34,390 bases of DNA, taken from NCBI GenBank assembly GCA_013287095.1, contig JABDEJ010000011.1:1-34390 (forward strand), given 5' to 3'. This document shows positions 7,822-14,712 of this stretch, in pieces; the first letter of the stretch is position 1; each line of letters opens with the position of its first letter. The notes beneath the pieces were generated by a model that made no database searches, had not been told where the DNA came from, and saw only the letters and a program-made list of their open reading frames with translations. The translations under genes and the position numbers were made by a program. Origin of the DNA: Bacteroidota bacterium (lineage in GTDB: Bacteria > Bacteroidota > Bacteroidia > CAILMK01).

Positions 7822-9264
7822 TCACAGCTTAATACAGATATTCTTCTTTTCTGTAAAGAAATCAAGCGCTTCGAAGCCGCCTTCACGGCCAACCCCGCTT
7901 TGTTTCATACCACCAAAAGGTGTTCGTAAATCCCTGAGCAACCAGCAATTGATCCAGATAATGCCACTTTGTATTTCGTGGGCAACTTTATGAGCTCTTG
8001 TCAGGTTTTCTGTCCAGATCGTAGCGCTTAATCCATAAGGAGTGCTATTGGCCATTTCGAGTGCTTCCGCATCCGTATCAAAAGGCATAATGGTTACAAC
8101 AGGCCCGAATATTTCTTCCTGGTTGGTTCGGCAAGTATGGCTTAAGCCTTCAATGACTGTTGGCTCAATAAAATAACCATTGGCGCAACGTCCATCAGGA
8201 TGCACTTCATTGCCTCCGGTCAGTATCGTACCTCCTTCTTCTTTGGCTAAGGCGATATAAGACATTACCTTTTCCTTATGCCCTTTAGAAACCAAAGCGC
8301 CAACCCTGATGCCATCTTCCAATGGATCACCAACTTTCAGGCTTTTTACTTTTTCTACAAATGCCGATTTGAATTTTTCATAAATAGGCCTTTCCACAAA
8401 TATCCTTGATCCGCAAAGGCATATTTCGCCCTGGTTTGTAAATGATGAGGATATCGTGGTTTTCAACATCTTCTCAAAATCACAATCCGCGAAAATGATG
8501 TTGGGGTTTTTGCCGCCCAGTTCCAGTGAAAGTTTTTTGAACATGGGTGCCGCAACTCTTGCGATTTCCGCACCCGTTTTAGTGCCTCCGGTAAAGGAAA
8601 TGGCAGGGATACTTGGGTGACTTACAATCGCTGAGCCAACTTTGGGGCCGAGTCCATGCACAATATTTAGTACGCCTGCCGGCAATCCTATTTCTGCACA
8701 AATTTCAGAGAGCATATAAGCGGTCATGGGTGTTATTTCTGAAGGCTTTGCAATCACGCAATTACCTGCGGCGAGTGCCGGGGCTATTTTCCATGTGAAT
8801 AAATACAAAGGCAGGTTCCATGGCGAAATACATCCCGCCAGGCCAATAGGGGTCTTGTAAGTATAGTTTATGGCTTCATTTCCGGTTTTATAGGAAGTGG
8901 AGGACTCATGTAATATAGCCGTTGCAAAAAAGGAGAAATTATCACGGGCCCGGGGGATATCCATGACCTTTGCAAGCGAAACAGGCTTACCATTGTCCAT
9001 ACTTTCAGCCATGGCAAGAGTATCCAATTGCGCATTAATGGTATTTGCAATCTTCATCAGATATTCAGAACGTTTTTCTTCGGATAGGGCACTCCAGGCA
9101 GGAAATGCTTTCTGAGCAGCCAGGACAGCAAGTTCCACATCCAATCCATCTGAATCAGGTATTTGGGAATATATCTCGCCGGTTGCAGGGTTCGTATTAT
9201 CAAGCCACTGACCTGAAAGCGGATCCAAAAATTCACCACCTATGTAATTTCTAATTTTCATCAT
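7822..9264 (-). CDS. Aldehyde dehydrogenase, ALDH8 / 2-aminomuconate semialdehyde type
   Basis: NAD-dependent dehydrogenase, 480 residues. PWN at 148-150, general base E249 in LELGGK, nucleophile C282 in NQGEICLCGSR, EEIFGPVV at 383-390. The CLCGSR active-site segment and the WLLRDLRTPFGG segment near 441-452 resemble the ALDH8A1 / 2-aminomuconic (or 2-hydroxymuconic) semialdehyde dehydrogenase group of tryptophan (kynurenine) and aromatic degradation. RARDNF at 105-110 could supply the substrate-carboxylate Arg. No other kynurenine genes are in the window, so the substrate is tentative. The start is MM; ATG 9264 or 9261 are equally good. A repeat element follows upstream. Confidence 0.92.
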   Translation of the reverse strand: MMKIRNYIGGEFLDPLSGQWLDNTNPATGEIYSQIPDSDGLDVELAVLAAQKAFPAWSALSEEKRSEYLMKIANTINAQLDTLAMAESMDNGKPVSLAKVMDIPRARDNFSFFATAILHESSTSYKTGNEAINYTYKTPIGLAGCISPWNLPLYLFTWKIAPALAAGNCVIAKPSEITPMTAYMLSEICAEIGLPAGVLNIVHGLGPKVGSAIVSHPSIPAISFTGGTKTGAEIARVAAPMFKKLSLELGGKNPNIIFADCDFEKMLKTTISSSFTNQGEICLCGSRIFVERPIYEKFKSAFVEKVKSLKVGDPLEDGIRVGALVSKGHKEKVMSYIALAKEEGGTILTGGNEVHPDGRCANGYFIEPTVIEGLSHTCRTNQEEIFGPVVTIMPFDTDAEALEMANSTPYGLSATIWTENLTRAHKVAHEIQSGIIWINCWLLRDLRTPFGGMKQSGVGREGGFEALDFFTEKKNICIKL

Positions 9265-9282
9265 TTAGATTTGTATAAACCA

Positions 9283-9397
9283 GACTTTGCCCTCTTTGCG
9301 GTTTTTCCCTTTTGCGTTCTTTGCCTGAAATGCATGAGAATTTTCACGCAAGGGGCGCAAAGATTTTCGCAAAGATCGCAAAGTTAAGAATAATGAA
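9283..9397. repeat. CTTTGCG-type inverted repeat
   Basis: Left arm 9283-9327 has repeated CTTTGCG words; right arm 9355-9397 has their complement CGCAAAG three times in close spacing. The arms can fold back on each other. This fills the gap between the ALDH gene and apaG. The CTTTGCGnnCTTTGCG pattern is a frequent intergenic palindrome in Bacteroidota and often gives rise to false small ORFs. Confidence 0.65.
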
Positions 9398-9417
9398 AGA
9401 GGATTGGAATAGGATGA

Positions 9418-9804
9418 TTAATTAAGCCTGTAGGGCGCAATCATTACAAATTCAGGTATTTCAACCTCAAAGGTTGCGCCATCGCTCTGCCTTTCCATGA
9501 GATAGGTGCCGTGCATTTTGCCCAGTTCGGATTGTAATTCACACCCTGAAACATATTCATGTTTATGATCAGGTTCAATCACGGGCTGTACGCCGATAAC
9601 ACCTTCACCTTCTACTTCACTAAGCTGGCCATTGCTGTCAATAATATGCCAGTGCCTGCTGAGCAATTTAATGGTGAACTCGCTATGGTTCTCAATAACA
9701 ATACGATAGGCAAAGACATACTTTCCCGTTTCCGGGTTGGATGCCGTTTCCTGATAAAAAGTTTCTACTGAAACTTCCACATCTTTTGTTATTGCTTTGT
9801 ACAT
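9418..9804 (-). CDS. apaG: ApaG domain protein
   Basis: 128-residue single ApaG/DUF525 domain, an immunoglobulin-like beta sandwich, cytosolic. Diagnostic core: VFAYRIVIENHSEFTIKLLSRHW, GEGVIGVQPVIEPDHKHEYVSGC, GKMHGTY. In enterobacteria it is linked to cobalt/magnesium sensitivity and sits next to apaH; its biochemical role is unsettled and apaH is not here. Full length with a clean ATG. About 180 bp upstream separate it from the next gene; I see nothing but AT-rich sequence there. Confidence 0.93.
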   Translation of the reverse strand: MYKAITKDVEVSVETFYQETASNPETGKYVFAYRIVIENHSEFTIKLLSRHWHIIDSNGQLSEVEGEGVIGVQPVIEPDHKHEYVSGCELQSELGKMHGTYLMERQSDGATFEVEIPEFVMIAPYRLN

Positions 9805-9985
9805 GATATTTGAATAACGAACAGGCGCAATTTATGATTATAAATCATTCTATAAATTTATATACGAACAAATTTTATACACGGTTGGTGTATATCTATT
9901 AATGAGCAAAGGCACTTATTTGTTGAGTTCCGGGATGGATTTCTTTTAACAAGGGTCCCGTAAAATTCTAACATCTTAAAACAGA

Positions 9986-10687
9986 TTAATCGGCGACCGC
10001 ATCCCTTCGTCTATTTGGCAGCATAAATCCCACGCAGATAAACCATATAAATCCAGGGAACCTTGTTAGTGGAATCAGGAAAAGGGCTTGTGGAAAAACA
10101 AGATCAAACCAACTGAATACACCAAACACAGCCAGGATAATCCCGAATATGCACAACCATTTTGGCAGCAGCTTCATCAATAGGGAAGGGATTGAAACGC
10201 CGGCTATTAATAAACCCATCGGTACAGAAAAACCTACTCCTCCAAATCCAAACTGAAGGAAATAAAGTGCATTTATTAACGGGGCATCCTGTGCTATTCC
10301 AGGATGAGCTGCAGCCCACATGATCATAGCGGAAGCAATGATATTCATGCTTATTAGTATTCCCCCTAACAGCGCGATATAAGTACCCGCGACTTTCGCG
10401 CCGAGAAACCGCAATTGACTCACGGCACAAACTGTAAAAAGTCCAAGAGGAATCGCAGAGCCAAACTGAAAAAATGCACACAAGACAACTGCATCTGCTC
10501 TCAGGAGAAAAAATTTCTGAATGACAGCAGTAGTTTCCCAGGGTCCCGGGAAATAAGGTGCCCCGCCAAATGAAGTTACAAAAAAGAGCCCGGTATTAAA
10601 CGTGATTGCAAACATGATTGCTGGCAGCCATAGGGGAGGGCCAGGGTGGCGAATGGTTTTTGTCGAAATTTCTGATTGTGTTTCCAT
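9986..10687 (-). CDS. Polytopic membrane protein, unknown function
   Basis: 233 residues with about six to seven hydrophobic segments (first at about 21-41, last near 207-222), Pro-rich cytoplasmic N-terminus and a basic C-terminal end (NRRRD). I cannot assign a family with confidence; the DUF4386-like group is one possibility. No catalytic motif is evident. It lies downstream of the regulator gene on the same strand, but with an 80-bp gap that carries a palindrome matching the one before the regulator operon, so it is probably a co-regulated, separately controlled target of that regulator. Confidence 0.8.
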   Translation of the reverse strand: METQSEISTKTIRHPGPPLWLPAIMFAITFNTGLFFVTSFGGAPYFPGPWETTAVIQKFFLLRADAVVLCAFFQFGSAIPLGLFTVCAVSQLRFLGAKVAGTYIALLGGILISMNIIASAMIMWAAAHPGIAQDAPLINALYFLQFGFGGVGFSVPMGLLIAGVSIPSLLMKLLPKWLCIFGIILAVFGVFSWFDLVFPQALFLIPLTRFPGFIWFICVGFMLPNRRRDAVAD

Positions 10688-10732
10688 TTTGTTAATTGTT
10701 TTAAAAGTGAAAGTTGTTTTTCTGTTAATGTT

Positions 10733-10747
10733 GTTTGTATTGCAAAC
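10733..10747 (-). promoter_or_regulatory. Palindromic operator B
   Basis: Minus strand reads GTTTGCAATACAAAC, 5-bp perfect arms GTTTG/CAAAC, 46 nt upstream of the membrane protein start. It matches operator A (11664-11678) at 13 of 15 positions in the same orientation. Likely bound by the HTH_34 regulator encoded between the two sites (inference). Confidence 0.55.
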
Positions 10748-10769
10748 TAAAAATGCAAAAAATATATGA

Positions 10770-11054
10770 TCAAAGGTGGAGGTATTTTTTTATGTCTTCG
10801 ACATAGTTTTCAAAGGCCTTTCGGCCTTTTTTGGTTAGCTGGCATAAGGTATGAGGATAGTTTCCTTTAAATGTTTTGATCACTTCAATATATTCGGCCT
10901 CATTTAGTTTCTTTATCTGGTGGCTCAGGTTACCCTGCGTGGTATTGGTTATCTCCATCAGATAATTAAAGTCAGCCTGTTTCATTTTGATCAAAGTTGA
11001 AACAATGGCCAGGCGCACAGGAGTGTTTAATACCGGATCTAAATCCTTGTACAT
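10770..11054 (-). CDS. Winged-helix regulator, HTH_34 type
   Basis: 94 residues, a single winged-helix domain of the MarR/ArsR-like HTH_34 group: DPVLNTPVRLAIVSTLIKMKQADF, then recognition helix TQGNLSHQIKKLNEAEYIEV, a wing, and LTKKGRKAFENYV. Members act as small dimeric repressors, often paired with a membrane protein gene whose expression they control. The start ATG shares one base with the stop of the upstream membrane gene (TAATG), so the two are coupled. No ligand-binding extension is present. The likely targets are its own operon and the following membrane gene, both preceded by the same palindrome. Confidence 0.9.
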   Translation of the reverse strand: MYKDLDPVLNTPVRLAIVSTLIKMKQADFNYLMEITNTTQGNLSHQIKKLNEAEYIEVIKTFKGNYPHTLCQLTKKGRKAFENYVEDIKKYLHL

Positions 11055-11626
11055 TAGTCCTTTGAATATTTAAGTAAATAGCCCGGTATTAGATAACCGG
11101 TAACTACTGCAATGCCTTGTACCAGAGGGCGGTAATCTTCAGCCACAAAAGCGCTTAATACAAAGGCCAAAAGAAACAGTGCTCCGCCTATGATAAGGGG
11201 TCTGAACTTCAATACAAGTCCCGAAGCCAATGTACCTATTCCGCCAATAAGAATCGTATAGGTAAATGGTTGATGATCCTGGACAATATTTGTCAGCACA
11301 ACCACTATAAAGCTTAATCCCAAAACGATCCACATTCTTTTAAGATAATGACTCAGGAAGGTTTCAGATAGGTTTTCACTCCGTAGATAATAGGCTATTG
11401 TTATCGGGATTCCAATCCCTACTAAAACCGGGAAGGGCAAAAAATAATACCTGAAAGATGTGAAGCTATGCAGGATATAAGATGAAAAACTGGCTATAGC
11501 GATAAGCCATCCCCACAACATAAAGCAAAAGCTATGCTCCCTGATATTTTCTTTTGTCTTGCTGATGGTTTCCGAGATCAGCTGCAAACTTTGTGATGGA
11601 TCAAGCCCGGTTTCTATTGTTTCCAT
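11054..11626 (-). CDS. Membrane protein coupled to the HTH_34 regulator
   Basis: 190 residues. A soluble N-terminal stretch of about 36 residues (with a helical TISKTKENIRE) is followed by about five to six membrane helices. No family motif recognised. It is the first gene of a two-gene unit with the regulator (1-nt overlap), with a perfect -7 box TACATTTG and an operator-like palindrome directly upstream. Such membrane-protein/HTH pairs are common in Bacteroidota, and the membrane protein may sense the signal or antagonise the regulator (inference). Confidence 0.82.
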   Translation of the reverse strand: METIETGLDPSQSLQLISETISKTKENIREHSFCFMLWGWLIAIASFSSYILHSFTSFRYYFLPFPVLVGIGIPITIAYYLRSENLSETFLSHYLKRMWIVLGLSFIVVVLTNIVQDHQPFTYTILIGGIGTLASGLVLKFRPLIIGGALFLLAFVLSAFVAEDYRPLVQGIAVVTGYLIPGYLLKYSKD

Positions 11627-11649
11627 ATTGAGATTCTTAATTAAAGTTA

Positions 11650-11657
11650 CAAATGTA
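11650..11657 (-). promoter_or_regulatory. -7 promoter box TACATTTG
   Basis: Minus-strand TACATTTG, full consensus match, 23 nt before the membrane/HTH operon start. TTG trinucleotides 16 and 21 bp further upstream bracket the normal -33 spacing and lie in or beside operator A. Confidence 0.55.
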
Positions 11658-11663
11658 CATGTA

Positions 11664-11678
11664 GTTTGTGATACAAAC
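11664..11678 (-). promoter_or_regulatory. Palindromic operator A
   Basis: GTTTGTGATACAAAC on the plus strand: perfect 6-bp arms GTTTGT/ACAAAC around a 3-nt centre. It lies just upstream of the -7 box, over the expected -33 region, the right place for autorepression. The same palindrome recurs at 10733-10747. Confidence 0.6.
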
Positions 11679-11714
11679 CAAATATTTTTTACAAAATTTA
11701 TAGACTTCGGGGAA

Positions 11715-11887
11715 TAACCCCAGCGGGGTTACACGTTTGTAGAAAATTGATCATAATAGTTTTACGACCCCAGAGGGGTCGAACAATATCGTCAATTAAT
11801 ACGATGTGTTTGTGCTGATGTGCGACCACCTGCGGGGTCGAAAAATGGGTCGCCGTGTTCTATAAACATGTGACCCCTCTGGGGTCA
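11715..11887. repeat. Array of four GACCCC/GGGGTC hairpins
   Basis: Four short hairpins fill the 292-bp gap between two minus-strand transcription units: AACCCC-AGC-GGGGTT (11716-11730), CGACCCC-AGA-GGGGTCG (11765-11781), an imperfect CGACC...GGTCG (11823-11840), and TGACCCC-TCT-GGGGTCA (11871-11887). Start-to-start spacing is 49, 58 and 48 bp. The segment 11715-11744 is an inverted copy of 11858-11887 (about 24 of 29 bases agree), so the whole block is a larger palindrome. REP/MITE-like; no ORF. Confidence 0.75.
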
Positions 11888-11918
11888 GGCGCCGATGCAT
11901 ATAACCTGGGAAAAAACG

Positions 11919-12872
11919 TTACCCCCTTATCCTTTCCTTCACCGAATACACATTTCTATCTGAAGCAGATCGTGAAACCAATTCTCCGAGGAATCCTGTA
12001 AGGAAAAGCTGAACGCCAATAATGATGGCAACCAACGCCAGGTAAAACATCGGTTTTTCTGTAATAGCACGGGCATGATGGTTATAGAGATTATTCAGCT
12101 TCTCGATAAAGAGAATAAAAGTAAACAGCAATCCAATTAAAAACGAAACTGTCCCGACAGTTCCGAAGAAATGCATTGGCCTTTTACCAAATTTGTTGAC
12201 AAAAGTAATGGTAAGCAGATCCAGGAAACCATTGATAAAGCGTTCGAAACCGAACTTGGTTTTGCCATACTTGCGGGCCTGATGTTGTACCACCAGTTCC
12301 CCGATTTTTTTGAACCCGGCCCATTTGGCAATCACGGGAATATAGCGGTGCATTTCACCGTAAACCTCAATATTTTTAACCACGTCACTTTTGTAGGATT
12401 TGAGTCCGCAGTTGAAATCATGCAGGTTATTGATCCCGCTCATTTTGCGGGTCGTCCAGTTAAAGAGTTTGGTAGGAATCGTTTTCGAGAGAGGGTCGTA
12501 GCGTTTTTGTTTATACCCCGAAATCAGGTCGTACTTCTCTTCTTTGATAAGCCTGTACAGTTCCGGTATCTCTTCGGGACTGTCCTGCAGGTCTGCATCC
12601 ATTGTGATGACCACATCGCCTTCCGTTGCTTTAAAACCTTCACTAAGGGCGGCAGATTTTCCGTAATTTCTTCTGAACCTGATACCTTTTACCCAATTGT
12701 ATTTATTGGATAATGAGGTTATAACATCCCAGGAACTATCACTGCTGCCGTCATCCACAAATATGGTTTCAAAACTGAAACCGTTTTTTTGCATGACTGT
12801 ATTGATCCATTCTGCCAGTTCGGGCAGCGATTCTTCTTCATTGAACAGGGGTATGACTACGGATATATCCAT
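11919..12872 (-). CDS. Family 2 glycosyltransferase, DPM1/GtrB-like
   Basis: 317 residues. GT-A domain at about 1-220 starting ISVVIPLFNEEESL, with VDDGSSD at 39-45 and the metal-binding D92/D94 in MDADLQDSPEE. Two C-terminal membrane helices (about 235-256 and 274-298) end in the ELVSR segment typical of polyprenyl-phosphate glycosyltransferases. It likely loads a sugar onto undecaprenyl phosphate at the inner membrane; the sugar is unknown. Last gene of a four-gene minus-strand operon, starting 3 nt after the DUF4199 stop. Confidence 0.93.
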   Translation of the reverse strand: MDISVVIPLFNEEESLPELAEWINTVMQKNGFSFETIFVDDGSSDSSWDVITSLSNKYNWVKGIRFRRNYGKSAALSEGFKATEGDVVITMDADLQDSPEEIPELYRLIKEEKYDLISGYKQKRYDPLSKTIPTKLFNWTTRKMSGINNLHDFNCGLKSYKSDVVKNIEVYGEMHRYIPVIAKWAGFKKIGELVVQHQARKYGKTKFGFERFINGFLDLLTITFVNKFGKRPMHFFGTVGTVSFLIGLLFTFILFIEKLNNLYNHHARAITEKPMFYLALVAIIIGVQLFLTGFLGELVSRSASDRNVYSVKERIRG

Positions 12873-12875
12873 GGA

Positions 12876-13433
12876 TCAGTTAAGCTCCTTTTTGAATGGT
12901 GATTCGTTTTTAATAAAAATAGAGGTCAGCAGAAAAATCAACAGGCTAATAATGACAATAACAATAAGTCCGGTAATGGAATAAAACAATATGGTATTGC
13001 TGTTCATATTTTCTATACTGGATTGTGCAGCCGTATATTGAACTTTATTGATCGTTCCATTCCGGAGCATTCCGTCCATTTTGTCTATTTGAACGCTTTT
13101 CATCTTTTCAATAAGATGCGGGTCAATTACAAAGTACAGCAACAGCATAAAAAGCGTGTACATCGTTTGCCCGATGCTGAATACAGCCAATGAGGTAGTT
13201 ACGGCATCCCCATAGCTTATCATATCGTCATTGTATTTCCTGCGCTTTACAGAAGCGATCACAGATACGCCAAATGTAAAAAGGAAGCCAATATATGCAT
13301 AGTACCCAAATATCAGGCCTGCATCTATCAGGTACAAAATGGCTACAAATAAAATTGCAAGTGCCCCGCAGATCAATCCATATCGGAGAATGATATCACG
13401 CGGAGTAAGAGCAGGATTGGCTGATTCTTCCAT
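12876..13433 (-). CDS. DUF4199 membrane protein
   Basis: 185 residues with four membrane helices: two near the N-terminus (about 17-37, 42-61), one around 83-107 and one at about 147-173. The middle has the FGVSVIASVKRRKYNDDMISYGDA segment characteristic of DUF4199. Function unknown in the family. It is 7 nt after the dihydroorotase-like gene and 3 nt before the glycosyltransferase, an arrangement seen repeatedly in Bacteroidota and suggesting a role linked to the envelope glycan step (inference). Confidence 0.88.
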   Translation of the reverse strand: MEESANPALTPRDIILRYGLICGALAILFVAILYLIDAGLIFGYYAYIGFLFTFGVSVIASVKRRKYNDDMISYGDAVTTSLAVFSIGQTMYTLFMLLLYFVIDPHLIEKMKSVQIDKMDGMLRNGTINKVQYTAAQSSIENMNSNTILFYSITGLIVIVIISLLIFLLTSIFIKNESPFKKELN

Positions 13434-13440
13434 ACGGGTG

Positions 13441-14712
13441 TTAATTAAGTTTTTTTATTTGTCCATTGTTGATAACTGCCACAGCTTTGCCTTTCAATTC
13501 TTTACCCCACAGCGGACTGTTTTTGGATTTCGATTTATTGCTCTCATTATTCAGTGTCCAGGACTTTGAAGCGTCAAAAATAGTAAGGTTTGCAACGGAG
13601 CCTTTATTTAATGGGCTGGTCTCAATATTCATGATCTTTTCCGGTCTTAATACCAGAATTTCAATGATCTTTTCAATTTTTTCGGCTCCGTATATTTCCA
13701 GCATTTGTGAAAATACGGTTTGCAAACCTGTGGCACCATAAGAAGCCAGTTCAAATTCACACTGTTTACGGTCTTCTTCATGTGGTGTATGATCGCTTAC
13801 AACAGCCACAAAATCATTATTAATTACTGCTTTTCTCAAATATTCTTTGTCTTCAGCGGTACGCAATGGCGGTCTCATTTTGAGCATGGTATCAAACATG
13901 CCCAGGTCTTCTTCATCAAAATATAAATGATGTATGCTGACATCACAAGTTACTTTCAATCCGTCTTTATAAGCCTTTTCTATGGCCTGCATACCTCCTT
14001 TAGTGCTTACACATGAAAGATGAATCGGTTGGCCTGTGTATTGACAAAGATGAAGGATCTTATTAATATCACTTTCCTCGGCAATGGCAGGGATGCCTTT
14101 GAGTCCGAGCCTGACACTAACCGTTCCTTCATTTACAAGACCTTTTCCGGCAATTCCAGAGTCTTCCGGCCTCACCATTAATGGCAATCCTGTCATGCCG
14201 GCATACTCCATAGCCCTTAACAGAAACCCACTATCCTTCACCGGCCTATACCCTGAAGAAAACCCTTTTGCTCCGGCTTCCTGTGCATCAAACATTTCTG
14301 TTAAAGATTCATTGTCTTTTGCTGATGATATGGAGGCAAGCGGATATAAATTAACAACATGGCCTTCCGCCTTACGAAGAACATATTCAATGATCGATTT
14401 TGAAGACAATATGGGATCTGTTTCAGGCAATATAGCCACTCCCGTAAAACCTCCATAAGCTGCGGACTCCAGTCCGCTCAAAATATCTTCTTTGTATTCA
14501 AAGCCCGGATCGCTGAAATTTGCCCTTAAATCCTGCCAGCCCCTGCTCATGCAAAAATTTTCACCCTCGATGGTTTCTGCATCCTTTGCATCCACCTCTG
14601 CAGATGATATGCTATCAATTTTGCCATCTTTAATAAGGACATAAGCCTTTTTCCCATGCCATTCTGACCCGGGATCGATGATTTTTATGTTTTTAAGATA
14701 GATTTGGGTCAT
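13441..14712 (-). CDS. Dihydroorotase homologue lacking zinc ligands
   Basis: 423 residues, amidohydrolase fold of the class II dihydroorotase group. I start it at the ATG at 14712, which overlaps the preceding stop as ATGA and gives the conserved MTQIYLKN; the frame runs 23 codons further up but inside the BatA gene. The order of motifs is right, but the metal site is degraded: HxH is R63-A-N65, the His of HxED is R181, the His of HVST is C234, while D307 of SDHTPH remains. It is therefore probably not a working dihydroorotase, more like the inactive PyrC' of pseudomonads that scaffolds aspartate transcarbamoylase. No pyrB is in the window. Automated annotation would call it pyrC. Confidence 0.92.
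   Translation of the reverse strand: MTQIYLKNIKIIDPGSEWHGKKAYVLIKDGKIDSISSAEVDAKDAETIEGENFCMSRGWQDLRANFSDPGFEYKEDILSGLESAAYGGFTGVAILPETDPILSSKSIIEYVLRKAEGHVVNLYPLASISSAKDNESLTEMFDAQEAGAKGFSSGYRPVKDSGFLLRAMEYAGMTGLPLMVRPEDSGIAGKGLVNEGTVSVRLGLKGIPAIAEESDINKILHLCQYTGQPIHLSCVSTKGGMQAIEKAYKDGLKVTCDVSIHHLYFDEEDLGMFDTMLKMRPPLRTAEDKEYLRKAVINNDFVAVVSDHTPHEEDRKQCEFELASYGATGLQTVFSQMLEIYGAEKIEKIIEILVLRPEKIMNIETSPLNKGSVANLTIFDASKSWTLNNESNKSKSKNSPLWGKELKGKAVAVINNGQIKKLN

Noticed and set aside
9805..9985. Possible small gene or RNA between apaG and the membrane protein
   Set aside because: AT-rich with many stops on both strands and no hairpin or ORF that stands out.
12171..12713. 180-codon open frame opposite the glycosyltransferase gene
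   Set aside because: It is exactly antisense to a clear GT2 enzyme, with no start signal and odd composition; a mirror of coding bias.
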